From the NCBI RefSeq assembly GCF_001953875.1, contig NZ_MQUR01000004.1, forward strand, positions 1-64,000: a stretch of 64,000 nt of DNA. The letters are read 5' to 3'. This document shows, piece by piece, positions 48,944-59,452 of the stretch (positions within the stretch are counted from its first letter, which is position 1; every line of letters begins with the position of its first letter). The translations under genes were made by a program, and so were the position numbers. This DNA comes from Streptomyces amritsarensis. GTDB lineage: Bacteria; Actinomycetota; Actinomycetes; Streptomycetales; Streptomycetaceae. The notes under the pieces are model-generated. The model saw only the letters and a list, made by a program, of their open reading frames with translations, had not been told where the DNA came from and did not search any database.

Positions 48944-49858
48944 TCAGGCCGGGGGCTGGGCCTCGGCTCCGGCGGGCCGGCGCGGATGCGGCACGGGGCA
49001 GCCGCCCGAGCCGGGCACGGGGAACGTGCCGAGCTCGCCCACGTCGTAGCCACCCGGGTAGCCCTTGATCTCCGGGTTCTGGCGGGCGTAGTGCGGGGCC
49101 CGGCGCGGGGGCAGCAGCCGGACCGCGCGGCCGCGCAGCCGCAGCGCGCCCTGCACCAGCTTCCGGACACCGGCGCGGGGCGCCTCGTACCGGAAGGCTT
49201 CGATCAGCGAATCGTCGAGGAGGGCGATCCCACCGCGGCGCACCGCGGGGGCGAGCGGCGCCGGGTACCAGGACGCCATCAGGTCGAGGGTGGAGTCGGC
49301 GACCTTGCGGGCGCCTTCGTCCCAGCCGAAGTGGGCCGCTTCGTAGGCGACGAGAGTGGCCTCGAACTCCTCGTAGGAGCCCGGGATGTCCCTGATGCCC
49401 AGGTGTCGGCCGAGCGTGGCGTAGTAGTTGGCACTCGCCCGGCGCTCGTGGTGGGTCATCGGGCGCCAGCCGTAGGCGTCCAGCCAGCGTGCGGGAATGA
49501 CCACGAACGTGCACAGCACGTAGCGCATGTCGTCGTCCGAGATGTCGTAGCTGCGGTGCATCTGGTTGACGCGGCGGATCGCCGTGCGCGCGGTGTCGCT
49601 CTCGAAGCCGTGCTCGACGACCGCGTCGAGGAGCAGCGCGGTGTCGTCGTAGCGCTTCTGGGCGCGGTCGGTGAACTCGGCGGTCTCGGCCAGCAGCCCG
49701 CCGATGCTCGGGACGGCGTACGTCCGGAACAGTGCGAGCTCCAGGGCGCGGGTGAAGTCCCAGGGGAACTCGTAGGTGGCGGTGAGCCGGTAGATGGCGA
49801 GGAAGTCCTTGTCGGGGTCGAGCCGGAGGATCTCCTTCAGCCGGTCGTAACGCTGCAC
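48944..49858 (-). CDS. MpaB-like oxygenase (DUF2236 family)
   Basis: A 304-residue protein of the DUF2236 group, which includes the rubber oxygenase-type and MpaB-type haem proteins. The conserved RVNQMH near residue 97 and HFGWDEG and ARWLDAYGWRPMTHHE segments fit. The GTG at 49858 is chosen because AAAGGGA lies upstream; an ATG ten codons earlier is also in frame. The C-terminal Pro-rich tail is not conserved. The substrate is unknown. Confidence 0.8.
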   Translation of the reverse strand: MQRYDRLKEILRLDPDKDFLAIYRLTATYEFPWDFTRALELALFRTYAVPSIGGLLAETAEFTDRAQKRYDDTALLLDAVVEHGFESDTARTAIRRVNQMHRSYDISDDDMRYVLCTFVVIPARWLDAYGWRPMTHHERRASANYYATLGRHLGIRDIPGSYEEFEATLVAYEAAHFGWDEGARKVADSTLDLMASWYPAPLAPAVRRGGIALLDDSLIEAFRYEAPRAGVRKLVQGALRLRGRAVRLLPPRRAPHYARQNPEIKGYPGGYDVGELGTFPVPGSGGCPVPHPRRPAGAEAQPPA

Positions 49859-49993
49859 CGGGTGTCCCTTTCTGTGGCGGGTCCCCAACTCTACGTGCAG
49901 GTAGCAGCCTTGGAAATCGTGGCCCGCAAGCTCTCGACGCGCGGGTTACCCGCTGGTTAAGGTGCGCCGACGAGAGAGCAGGCTGGAGGCCAG

Positions 49994-50773
49994 GTGTCCG
50001 ACGACGAAGGTGGCGGCTCGCTGTACGTGCTGACCGCCGTACTCCTGACCCCCGCGCAGTTCCCCGGCTTCCTGGGTGACGACTTCCCCGAGGCCTGCGC
50101 CCTGCTGGGCGTGCCGCCGAACGGGCAGGGGTACGGGCTGGTGCTGGGCCAGGACGAGGAGGGCGCGCGCTGGACGGTCGTCGTCGACGACGTCTCGCTC
50201 GTGGCCGCGGCCATCGCCTCGTGGGACTGCGGCATGGAATACGACCTGTCGCCCGACGAGCGGACGATCGTGGTCTCCCTGGCGGGCTGGCCGGTGGAGT
50301 TGTCGGTGGCCGCACCGGGGATCCCGGAGCCGCACGATCCGGAGCAGGGTGCGGACGGTACGGGGCGGGTGCCGCTGGCGCCGCCCTCGGCGGAGGCCTG
50401 GGGCCCGGTGCAGCGCCGGCTGGGTGCGGACCAGATCGGGCGGGAATGGGCCGACTGGCGCGAGCGGGTGGCGGCGGACGGCGGAGCCGCGGCCGCTGCC
50501 CACCCCGGGCTCGCGCGTGCGCTGGAGCAGGCGCTGGAATACACGCGGACCCCGCCGCCGGCCGGCCGCGTGCGGTCCGCCTTCGCGGGCGAGGGGGCCC
50601 GGACCCTGCGCGTGGACGGGCCCGGCTGGTCGCTGGTGGCCCGCACCGGCGACGCGGCCTTCGTCCTCCTGGACGAAGAGCCGGGCGAGGTGCTCACGGT
50701 CCCCCGCCAGGGGGATCCCGACCTGCCGGACCTGCTGGCGGCGCTGGAGCGCGTCGCGGTCCGGCCGGCGTGA
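49994..50773 (+). CDS. Conserved actinobacterial hypothetical protein
   Basis: A 259-residue acidic, soluble protein with no recognised motif. The N-terminal half contains a repeated strand-like pattern (GARWTVVVDDVSLVAAAIASWD), and the C-terminal half ends in GWSLVARTGDAAFVLLDE. There is no signal peptide or membrane segment. The GTG start at 49994 follows GGAGG closely. It is divergent from the MpaB-like gene and upstream of the TrmO gene, but no functional link is visible. Confidence 0.7.
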   Translation: MSDDEGGGSLYVLTAVLLTPAQFPGFLGDDFPEACALLGVPPNGQGYGLVLGQDEEGARWTVVVDDVSLVAAAIASWDCGMEYDLSPDERTIVVSLAGWPVELSVAAPGIPEPHDPEQGADGTGRVPLAPPSAEAWGPVQRRLGADQIGREWADWRERVAADGGAAAAAHPGLARALEQALEYTRTPPPAGRVRSAFAGEGARTLRVDGPGWSLVARTGDAAFVLLDEEPGEVLTVPRQGDPDLPDLLAALERVAVRPA

Positions 50774-50821
50774 GCCCCGGCCGGACCGGCCGGGGGCGCG
50801 AACGAACGGGGTCGCGCGGAC

Positions 50822-50872
50822 GAACAGCGTGTGCGCGAGCGGCACGAACGGCGTGTGTACGGACAACGTGTG
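50822..50872. repeat. Imperfect 11- to 12-bp direct repeats before TrmO
   Basis: GAACAGCGTGTG (50822), GAACGGCGTGTG (50846) and GACAACGTGTG (50862) are related copies spaced 24 and 16 bp apart. They lie in the gap before the TrmO start. Function, if any, is unknown. Confidence 0.4.
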
Positions 50873-50921
50873 CATGAGCAGCGGGTGCAGGAGCGACGGT
50901 ACGAGAGGGACGGGGGCGCAC

Positions 50922-51380
50922 GTGGTGGAGTCGGAGCCGGTGGGTGTGGTCGTCGGTGGGCGCGTCGACGTCGTGGACGACGGCTGGGGGCGGGAGAGGG
51001 CCGTGATCCGGCTGGACGGCGGACGGTTCGGCCCCGAAGCCCTGTACGGGCTGGAGGACTTCTCGCACGTCGAGGTGGTCTACCACTTCGACCGGGTGCC
51101 GGTCGGGAAGGTCGAGACGGGTGCGCGGCACCCGCGGAACAACCCGGACTGGCCGCTCGTCGGGATCTTCGCGCAGCGCGGCAAGAACAGGCCCAACCGG
51201 CTGGGGGTCTCGCGCTGCCGGGTGGTGAAGGTGGACGGTCTGGACGTCCACGTGGAGGGGCTGGACGCCGTGGACGGCACACCGGTCCTCGATCTGAAAC
51301 CGTACATGGTCGAATTCGGGCCACGCGGCGAGGTGCGCCAGCCGGAGTGGGCGACGACCTTGATGGATGGCTACTACTGA
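50922..51380 (+). CDS. TrmO-like tRNA t6A37 methyltransferase
   Basis: A 152-residue protein of the TsaA/TrmO (YaeB) family, which uses SAM to N6-methylate threonylcarbamoyl-adenosine 37 in tRNA. The family core is clear: GLEDFSHVEVVYHF, RHPRNNPDWPLVGIFAQRG, NRPNRLGVSRC and LDLKPYM. I chose GTG at 50922; a second GTG follows directly, and an ATG at 50874 is also in frame but gives a non-conserved extension. Confidence 0.87.
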   Translation: MVESEPVGVVVGGRVDVVDDGWGRERAVIRLDGGRFGPEALYGLEDFSHVEVVYHFDRVPVGKVETGARHPRNNPDWPLVGIFAQRGKNRPNRLGVSRCRVVKVDGLDVHVEGLDAVDGTPVLDLKPYMVEFGPRGEVRQPEWATTLMDGYY

Positions 51381-51411
51381 TCGGTCCAATGGCTCAAAAT
51401 CTTTGTTACCG

Positions 51412-51438
51412 CCGGTAGTTTAATGCCTAAACTAACGG
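51412..51438. promoter_or_regulatory. 27-bp near-perfect palindrome upstream of the isoprenoid synthase
   Basis: Arms 51412-51422 and 51428-51438 match at 10 of 11 positions around a 5-bp centre. The region is AT-richer than its surroundings. The symmetry looks like an operator for a dimeric repressor such as a TetR protein, but no regulator gene is adjacent. It could also be part of the terminator for TrmO. Confidence 0.5.
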
Positions 51439-51445
51439 GATTCGG

Positions 51446-51470
51446 CCAGGGCGACTGAAAATCGCTCTGG
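51446..51470 (+). other. Leader hairpin before the isoprenoid synthase
   Basis: CCAGGGCGA (51446-51454) pairs with TCGCTCTGG (51462-51470), using one G-U pair, around a 7-nt loop. It lies about 95 bp before the TTG start and may be in the mRNA leader. A pyrimidine-rich CCCCTCCCTCC follows and could pair with the GGAGG ribosome-binding site at 51553. Confidence 0.45.
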
Positions 51471-51563
51471 ATCCCCTCCCTCCGGAATGATCGAATCGGC
51501 CAGTCACGCGGCTCAAAGGGTGCGCACCTCACCCCCACGCTCATTCCACGATGGAGGCCACTC

Positions 51564-52571
51564 TTGAATTCCATGTCGTACCTGGACCTGCACCGAAAGG
51601 TCGCACAGGACATCGATGCGGAGATCGAAACCGCTCTGGACCGGCTCGGCCCGGTCGCGGCGACCACCAGGAACTCCGTGGCCAAGCTCTTGGAGCAGCG
51701 CAAACTGAGACATCCCCTGTCGGTGCTCCCGCTGCTCACGCACGCCATAGAGACGGGGAATCCCGGGCCGGCCGTTCCCCTGTCGGCGGTGCACCTGCTG
51801 TGGTGGACCTCGGCCTGCTATCTCGACGACCTGGCCGACGCCGACGGCGCGTCCATCTCGGGCGAGCTCACCGAGGACGAAGCGCTCCTCGCCTCCGTCA
51901 TCACCGGAAATGCCCTCCCCATACAGATCATCCTGGCGCAAGATCTCCCCGGGGCGGCGCACGGCGCCCTGATATCCGAGATCCTCAATGGCTGGATCAT
52001 AGGCGTCGACGGCCAGATAGACGACATGCGCGGGAACGTCTGCAGCGCATCACGCAAATCGGTGGTGGAGACGTACCGCGGAAAATCCGGCGCACCCTTC
52101 GGCATGATCACGGCAATGGCCGCCATATTCTCGGGCACCACGGCCGACAAGGTCGAATTGTGGCGTGAGTTCGGCTACGTCTTCGGAATCCTGTGGCAGA
52201 TCTTCAACGATCAGGAAGACATCCTGTCCGGCCGCGACGAGGACCTGCTCAATGGCACGGTGACCTATCTGCTCGCCTCCGTGCTCGAGGACGCTTCACC
52301 CCTTTCCCGGGAACACATCCTGGGACTGTGCGCCGCCGCGAGCCGCTCGCATCAGGCCAGGAGGGAACTCGCGAGCCTCCTTCGGACACCGGTCGCCCTC
52401 GACCGCTACCGCGCGGAGATCGACGGTTTCCGCGCCGAGGCCTACCGGATCCTGGACGAACTGGGCGGTGACGAGGCCTACCAGCCGGTGCTCCGCAACC
52501 TCGTGGACCACGCGTCCCAGATGCTGCTCGAAGCGGACCTCCCGCCGGTCGTGGTGAGCGGCGCGGCCTGA
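51564..52571 (+). CDS. Class I isoprenoid (polyprenyl diphosphate) synthase-like protein
   Basis: A 335-residue all-alpha protein of the trans-polyprenyl diphosphate synthase fold. The first Asp-rich motif is DDLADAD near 89. The second is NDQED near 218, with Asn in place of the first Asp, in the context LWQIFNDQEDIL. It may be a prenyl diphosphate synthase or a prenyl transferase of the ComQ-like type. The TTG at 51564 is supported by GGAGG six bases upstream, whereas the nearby ATG at 51573 would be too far. There are no terpene cyclase or mevalonate genes around. Base composition is somewhat AT-richer than its neighbours at the 5' end, which may mean recent acquisition. Confidence 0.8.
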   Translation: MNSMSYLDLHRKVAQDIDAEIETALDRLGPVAATTRNSVAKLLEQRKLRHPLSVLPLLTHAIETGNPGPAVPLSAVHLLWWTSACYLDDLADADGASISGELTEDEALLASVITGNALPIQIILAQDLPGAAHGALISEILNGWIIGVDGQIDDMRGNVCSASRKSVVETYRGKSGAPFGMITAMAAIFSGTTADKVELWREFGYVFGILWQIFNDQEDILSGRDEDLLNGTVTYLLASVLEDASPLSREHILGLCAAASRSHQARRELASLLRTPVALDRYRAEIDGFRAEAYRILDELGGDEAYQPVLRNLVDHASQMLLEADLPPVVVSGAA

Positions 52572-52621
52572 GTCGTCGCCAGGGCGGACCCGCGCCGAAC
52601 CCCCGTCCCGCGGGCACGCCC

Positions 52622-52652
52622 GCCGGGCTCCGCACACCAGCCGGAGCCCGGC
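52622..52652. terminator. 11-bp perfect hairpin after the isoprenoid synthase
   Basis: GCCGGGCTCCG (52622-52632) pairs perfectly with 52642-52652 around a 9-nt loop, about 50 bp past the stop codon. It lies between two converging genes and can act in both directions. Confidence 0.65.
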
Positions 52653-52680
52653 CACTCCTCGAAACGCCCCCCGCGGCCCG

Positions 52681-52715
52681 CCGTGCGCCGCGTGCCGTGC
52701 GCCGCGTGCCGTGTG
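52681..52715. repeat. 14-bp tandem repeat, two and a half copies
   Basis: CCGTGCGCCGCGTG is present twice in direct succession (52681-52694 and 52695-52708), followed by a partial copy that ends at the small membrane protein stop codon. It is a local tandem duplication with no evident role. Confidence 0.7.
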
Positions 52716-52898
52716 TCAGCGGCCGATCTGCTTCCTCGACAGACCGCGGACCCGGCGCCGCTGGGAGGAGTCCAGCAGGAGGTAGGCCGCGGCCGGCACT
52801 CCGATCAGAACCAGCAGGCCTGCCCAGAAGCCCACCGCCCAGAACAACACGATGGCTGCCACGACTCCGGCAACCGCGACCTTTCCGCTGTTGGACAT
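52716..52898 (-). CDS. Small hydrophobic membrane protein
   Basis: A 60-residue protein with two likely membrane segments (about 7-24 and 25-43) and a basic C-terminal tail (RRRVRGLSRKQIGR). The ATG at 52898 has AAGGAAGG about ten bases upstream. Its length, clean hydrophobic pattern and ribosome-binding site support a real gene. The family and function are unknown. Confidence 0.65.
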   Translation of the reverse strand: MSNSGKVAVAGVVAAIVLFWAVGFWAGLLVLIGVPAAAYLLLDSSQRRRVRGLSRKQIGR

Positions 52899-53171
52899 CT
52901 GCGGACACCTTCCTTGTGACGTCGACCACTACCCCCCTCAACGCGCCGCCGCGACCGCGCGTTCCCGGGAGGGGGACGAGGCCCGAACCGGCGCCGCCCG
53001 GTGCGGCCTGGTGCGGCCGGACCGCGCGCCCCTCGTCCGATGCGGGCACCGCGCCGGCGCGCATGCGGAACACAGCGTCCCCGCAGAGGTCCCAGGTGGC
53101 GGGCCGGGCGGGCTGTGCGTGCACCCCTGGCCCAGCGGCTGCTGGCCGACTGTGCTGTGGGCAGCCTGGGG

Positions 53172-54686
53172 TCAGGTGGTGGTGGGGGCGGTTTTGTTCG
53201 CGGCCGTGCCGTCTTCGTCCTGGGCGTCCGGCACCGACGGCTGCTGCGGAGCGGGCGGGGTGCGGATCAGCAGCGCGACCAGCACGGCCAGGGCGCCGAG
53301 CGCGGCACCGACGCCGAATCCCCACCGGATACCCGTGGCGAGGGCGCCGGTGGCGTCGGCGCCCTCGGCGGCCGCCGTGGCGGCCTGTCCCGACATGACG
53401 CTGATCACCAGGGCGGTGCCGGCGGCGGCCGCGACCTGCTGGAGGGAGCCCAGGATGGCGGAGCCGTGGGGGTAGAGGTGCGGCGGCAGCACGGACAGAC
53501 CGGAGGTGAAGACGGGGGTGAAGACGAACGCCATGCCCGCACTCAGGGCGACGTGCAGGGCGAGCACCAGCCACGGCGAGGTCTGCTCGCCCGTGAGGGC
53601 GAACAGCGCGAGGCAGAGCGCCGTGAGTACGGCGCCGGGTACCACCAGGCGTGGCGCGCCGAGTCGGTCGTAGAGCTTGCCGACCTGTGGTCCGAGCAGG
53701 CCCATGGTCAGGCCGCCGGGGATGAGGAGCAGCCCGGTCTGCAGTGAGGTCAGGCCGCACACCTCCTGCAGGTAGATCGGCAGCAGGATGAACGCACCCA
53801 TGAGGGCCATGAAGGACAGGCACATCAGGGCGAGCGCCACGGAGAAGTGCCGGAACGTCAGTGCGCGCAGGTCCAGCAGCGGTGCGGACGAGCGCTGCAG
53901 CGCAAGCTGCCGCCATACGAACAGGCCCACCAGCACGGCGCCGACCAGGGTCGTGACCGCGGGGGGCACGGGGCCCCGGACCGCGTCCCCGGCGCCGAGC
54001 CCGCTGAGGCCGTAGACCAGGGCGCCGAAGCCCGCCGCCGCCAGGGGGACGGACAACCAGTCGATCGGACCGGCCTGCGGCTCGCCGATGTTGATCAGTT
54101 TGCGCCGGCCGAACACGGCCATGGCTCCGGCGATGGGGAGAACGGCCAGGAACAGCAGGCGCCATGACCCCAGCTGCAGCAGCACTCCGGAGACGGCGGG
54201 GCCGAGGGCGGGTGCGACGGAGATGACGAGGGTGATGTTGCCCATGACGCGGCCGCGGTCGTGCGGGGGCACGAGGGTCATCAGCGTCGTCATGAGCAGC
54301 GGCATCATGACGGCGGTGCCGCCGGCCTGGATGACGCGGGCGGCCAGCAGTACGGGGAAGGCGGGCGCGGCCGCGGCCAGGGCCGTGCCGGCGAGGAACA
54401 GCGCCATGGCGAGGCTGAAGGCGGTCCGGGTCGTGACCCGTTGCAGGAACCATCCCGTCACCGGGATGACGACGGCCATGGTGAGCATGAAGGCCGTGGA
54501 CAGCCAGCCTGCGGCTGCCGCGGTGACCTCGAATTCGCGCATGAGCCGCGGGATCGCGTTGACCATGATCGTCTCGTTGAGGAGGACGACGAACGTGGAC
54601 AGCACGAGGATCCGCAGCACGGCGGTGACGCGGTCGGGCGAGAGCTCGGGTGTTGCGTGTGGGGCGGACATGGTGCCTTCCGTCAT
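53172..54686 (-). CDS. MFS multidrug efflux transporter (DHA2, EmrB-like)
   Basis: A 504-residue transporter with about fourteen hydrophobic segments, the number typical of DHA2 proton-driven drug pumps. AARVIQAGGTAVMMPL and the early FVVLLNETIMVNAIPRLMREF are characteristic of the EmrB/QacA group. I chose ATG at 54686 with GGAGG nine bases upstream; the frame is open to 54716. No regulator gene is adjacent. The substrate is unknown. Confidence 0.9.
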   Translation of the reverse strand: MTEGTMSAPHATPELSPDRVTAVLRILVLSTFVVLLNETIMVNAIPRLMREFEVTAAAAGWLSTAFMLTMAVVIPVTGWFLQRVTTRTAFSLAMALFLAGTALAAAAPAFPVLLAARVIQAGGTAVMMPLLMTTLMTLVPPHDRGRVMGNITLVISVAPALGPAVSGVLLQLGSWRLLFLAVLPIAGAMAVFGRRKLINIGEPQAGPIDWLSVPLAAAGFGALVYGLSGLGAGDAVRGPVPPAVTTLVGAVLVGLFVWRQLALQRSSAPLLDLRALTFRHFSVALALMCLSFMALMGAFILLPIYLQEVCGLTSLQTGLLLIPGGLTMGLLGPQVGKLYDRLGAPRLVVPGAVLTALCLALFALTGEQTSPWLVLALHVALSAGMAFVFTPVFTSGLSVLPPHLYPHGSAILGSLQQVAAAAGTALVISVMSGQAATAAAEGADATGALATGIRWGFGVGAALGALAVLVALLIRTPPAPQQPSVPDAQDEDGTAANKTAPTTT

Positions 54687-54957
54687 GTGAGTGTCCTCCG
54701 CATGTGGGCGGGTCACACTGACAGACCGCGGCGCCGGGAAGAACTCATCGGTGTCCCCCGATCCTCTCGGTGCCGCGGCCCGAGCTCAAACCATTTTGCC
54801 GACCCGGGACCTCCGAGACACGCCTTCCGGGGCAGGCCGCTGCCCGGCTGCGGGACGGCCGACAGCAGGGCCGCTCCCCTTCGGGCGCACGGACCGGGGC
54901 CTTCCGCCCCGTCGCGGCCTCGTCGCCGCCCCGTCGCCGCCCCGAGTGCGCCGTCGT

Positions 54958-56355
54958 TCAGTCGCAGCAGTCGCAGCAGCACTTGCAGGGGTTGCAGCAG
55001 CCGCCGCCACCGCCACCGCAGCCGTCACCCGAGCCGCCGCCGGAGCCCCCGGAGCCGCTGCCGCCGCCCGAGCCGCCTGAGGACCCGCCCGAAGGGCCGC
55101 CGCCCTGGCCGCCGAACCAGCCGTCGCCCCCGGAACCGTCCCTGCCGGAGCCGTCCCGGGTGGTGCCGTCGCTGCGGTTGCCGTCGCCGAACTGCCAGGG
55201 CTCCCCGTCGCCGGCGTCCTCGTCGCAGCGGCAGCATCGGAGGCACAGCCCGCACCGGCCGCACAGCCGACGCCATTCGCGACACCGCCGGCACTGCCCC
55301 TCCGGCGGCCGGCCCGACGCCGTCACCCCGCCCTGCGGGCCCGCGCCCGCGAGCGCGCCCACGCCGCACGCCGTGCCCGTCGCGCCCGCGCCGGCCGTGT
55401 CCGTGCCCGCTGCCGGAGGCGTCTCCGTCTCCGTACGGCGTCCCAGCCAGGGCAGCATCCGCAGGCCCCGCACCTGCGGGCGGTGCTGAGGGTGGCGATG
55501 CCGGGGGTCGAAGGCCCGGTCGACGGCACGCTCCAGTTCGCCGCCCAGAAGCGCCCGCACCAGCCGGTCGTCGACGAACACGGCGTCGGACAGGGCGAGC
55601 CGGATTCCGTGGACGGCGTCGTCGCAGAGCCTGCGCACCTCGGCGCGGTCCGCACCGGTCACGGCGATCGGGTTCCACGCGCCGGACGCCTCGTCAGCGT
55701 CCATGTCCTCCACCGCGTCCAGCAGATGCGCCAGCCTGCCGAACAGACGGCCGGCTTCTGCCAGCGGTTCGGCGTTGCCCGGGCGGTCCGTGAGCACTGC
55801 GGTGTACGCGAAGGCGGCTGCGGTCGCCGTCTCCGCGGGCTCCGTGACCGTCAGCAGCGAGCCACCGGGTCCGACCGACCGCTCGACGTCCTGCTGGCGC
55901 TCGACCGCCCCGAGCAACAGCGAGGTGTCGAAGCCCAGTCGTGCGCCGCCCGCGATTCCCGCACGATCCCAGGTGTGGGCGATCCGGCGTGCCGCCAGCG
56001 CCACCGGGCGGCGCCCCACCAGGCCGTCGCCGTCCGCCGCGTGGTCGCGCATCTTCGCCGCGGCCAGCACCAGCGACACCGTCGCCGCCAGCCGCGCACC
56101 CTCACCCTGCGCCACGTCCGCCGACCGCATCCCGCGCAGCGGGCACGGGCCGGCAGCCCGGCGCCAGCCACCGGTACGCTCCGACTGCGCCTCGGTCAGC
56201 ACCGAGACGATCAGGCCGTCGTAGTTGGTGGCCACCCTCGCGAACTGCCCGTACTCGCTGCGCAGAGCCAGGCACAGCCCGCACAGATGCGCCATCCACT
56301 CGGTACGCAGGCCTTCACCCAGGCGATGACGGCATGGCCTGATGATTCCGAACAC
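54958..56355 (-). CDS. DUF5685 protein with Gly-rich, Cys-rich tail
   Basis: A 465-residue protein found in streptomycetes. The N-terminal 280 residues are helical and begin MFGIIRPCRHRL with a CGLC pair. The C-terminal 180 residues are unusual: CRRCREWRRLCGRCGLCLRCC near 350-372, a Gly/Ser-rich stretch of about 70 residues, then a terminal run containing nine Cys (CCNPCKCCCDCCD). The Cys pattern suggests metal binding or disulfide links. The function is unknown. It is divergent from the FKBP gene. Confidence 0.85.
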   Translation of the reverse strand: MFGIIRPCRHRLGEGLRTEWMAHLCGLCLALRSEYGQFARVATNYDGLIVSVLTEAQSERTGGWRRAAGPCPLRGMRSADVAQGEGARLAATVSLVLAAAKMRDHAADGDGLVGRRPVALAARRIAHTWDRAGIAGGARLGFDTSLLLGAVERQQDVERSVGPGGSLLTVTEPAETATAAAFAYTAVLTDRPGNAEPLAEAGRLFGRLAHLLDAVEDMDADEASGAWNPIAVTGADRAEVRRLCDDAVHGIRLALSDAVFVDDRLVRALLGGELERAVDRAFDPRHRHPQHRPQVRGLRMLPWLGRRTETETPPAAGTDTAGAGATGTACGVGALAGAGPQGGVTASGRPPEGQCRRCREWRRLCGRCGLCLRCCRCDEDAGDGEPWQFGDGNRSDGTTRDGSGRDGSGGDGWFGGQGGGPSGGSSGGSGGGSGSGGSGGGSGDGCGGGGGGCCNPCKCCCDCCD

Positions 56356-56552
56356 CGAAGTTCTCCCCCATAGGAACCGCTACCCGGCGCGGTGTCGACA
56401 GCGTGTGACATCGGCGCGCGGCCGACATCCTAAGCGGTGCCTTCCGAGGGGTGTCCGCGGAGCCGTCGCCGCGCGCATGCACCCGGGGTTGGGGTTTGAT
56501 GTACTTCGGTCGGCCTGTACGAGGGATACCGGCGGAGAGTGGTGAGGGTGCG

Positions 56553-56930
56553 ATGAGCGAACCGACGAAACCCGTGGTCGAACGCCCGCTGGGTGACGCT
56601 CCCGCAGAGCTGACCATCCGGGACATCGTCGTCGGGGACGGCCCCGAGGCGAAGCCGGGCAGGGTCGTCCGGGTGCACTACGTCGGGGTCACCTTCGCGT
56701 CCGGAGCGGAGTTCGACGCCTCCTGGGACCGGGGCGAGCCGTTCAAGTTCGCCGTGGGCGGAGGCAGGGTCATCAAGGGCTGGGACCGGGGCATCAGGGG
56801 GATGAAGGTCGGCGGCCGGCGTGAGATCGTCGTTCCCCCGCGCCTCGGCTACGGCAAGCAGTCCCCCTCGCCGTTGATCCCGGCGGGTTCCACGCTCGTC
56901 TTCGTGGTGGACCTGCTCTCCGTGGTCTGA
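56553..56930 (+). CDS. FKBP-type peptidyl-prolyl cis-trans isomerase
   Basis: A 125-residue single-domain FKBP, the standard cytosolic size. The core VHYVGVTFASGAEFDASWDR, KFAVGGGRVIKGWDRG, and the final LIPAGSTLVFVVDLL carry the active-site hydrophobic residues and W59-type Trp. It catalyses prolyl isomerisation in protein folding. The ATG at 56553 follows GTGAGGG. The Ser/Thr kinase gene follows after 89 bp, which contains a TTGACT element. Confidence 0.93.
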   Translation: MSEPTKPVVERPLGDAPAELTIRDIVVGDGPEAKPGRVVRVHYVGVTFASGAEFDASWDRGEPFKFAVGGGRVIKGWDRGIRGMKVGGRREIVVPPRLGYGKQSPSPLIPAGSTLVFVVDLLSVV

Positions 56931-57019
56931 GGCCCCGTGGCGGGCGGGCATTGGGTACGCTCTCGGTTGACTTCGGGGCGCCGGCAGGTGCTGCATCGCC
57001 GCAATCAGAGACGGATCCC

Positions 57020-58822
<1,803 letters not shown>

Positions 58823-58977
58823 CGGAGGGTGCGTCCTCGCGTGCCTTTCGCGCACCGGGCGACGTCGCCGGGTCCTCGTCCTTGCGGGGGCGGTCGAAGT
58901 CGTCGACGATGCCTTCAGGCCCCGGCCTTCCGGATCCCACCAGGTCCGGGCGGGGTCGGGGAGAACTGGGGGAGACA

Positions 58978-59355
58978 GTGACAACGCACAGCAATCCGAA
59001 GAAGCGCCCGGTGATCGCGGCGGCGGTCGTCCCGCTCCTCGTGCTCGCCGGACTGCTCCTGGCTCCGGCGGCAACCGCCTCGGCGGCCGTTCCGGCCGCC
59101 CGGCAGGCCCCTGCGGCCGCGGCGCAGGCGCAGGGCGGTCTCTTCGCCGGCGCAGGCGTGGCCACCGGGCTCCAGGCGCCGGCGTCGTCGCAGGTCCGGG
59201 CCACCACCGGGAACAAGAAGGGCAAGAAGAAGGGCAAGAAGAGCAAGAAGAAGAGCGGCCTGTTCAGGATTCTCCTGATCGTCGTGGTCGTGGCCCTCGT
59301 GCTGCTCGTCGCCCTGTGGGGGGTCCGCCGGGCCCTGCGCCGCAGGTCCGCCTAG
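58978..59355 (+). CDS. Exported Lys-rich single-pass membrane protein
   Basis: A 125-residue protein. It has a typical signal peptide (basic PKKR, hydrophobic core, APAATASA with cleavage probably after residue 36), an Ala/Gln-rich middle, a remarkable basic patch (KKGKKKGKKSKKK near 80-92), and a C-terminal membrane helix (about 97-117) ended by RRALRRRSA. The GTG at 58978 follows GGGGGAG. It lies 155 bp downstream of the kinase gene. The function is unknown; the basic patch could bind acidic polymers or lipids. Confidence 0.75.
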   Translation: MTTHSNPKKRPVIAAAVVPLLVLAGLLLAPAATASAAVPAARQAPAAAAQAQGGLFAGAGVATGLQAPASSQVRATTGNKKGKKKGKKSKKKSGLFRILLIVVVVALVLLVALWGVRRALRRRSA

Positions 59356-59367
59356 GAACGGCGCCCG

Positions 59368-59389
59368 ACCCGGCCGGGACGGGCCGGGT
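59368..59389. terminator. 8-bp hairpin between converging genes
   Basis: ACCCGGCC (59368-59375) pairs perfectly with GGCCGGGT (59382-59389) around a 6-nt loop, just past the stop codon of the Lys-rich membrane protein. It can serve both converging genes. Confidence 0.6.
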
Positions 59390-59452
59390 GGGCGGCTCGC
59401 CGGGGTGGAACAGCGGCTCAGGATGACGCCGGGTCCGCCCGGCCGGTGCGCG

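Noticed and set aside
51412-51438. Gamma-butyrolactone receptor (ARE) box
   Set aside because: The palindrome does not fit the ARE pattern I recall, and no receptor or butyrolactone synthase gene is in the window.
52249-54453. A 734-codon minus-strand frame over the isoprenoid synthase and MFS genes
   Set aside because: It is a shadow of the MFS gene in another frame and crosses gene ends, a gap and the opposite-strand synthase.
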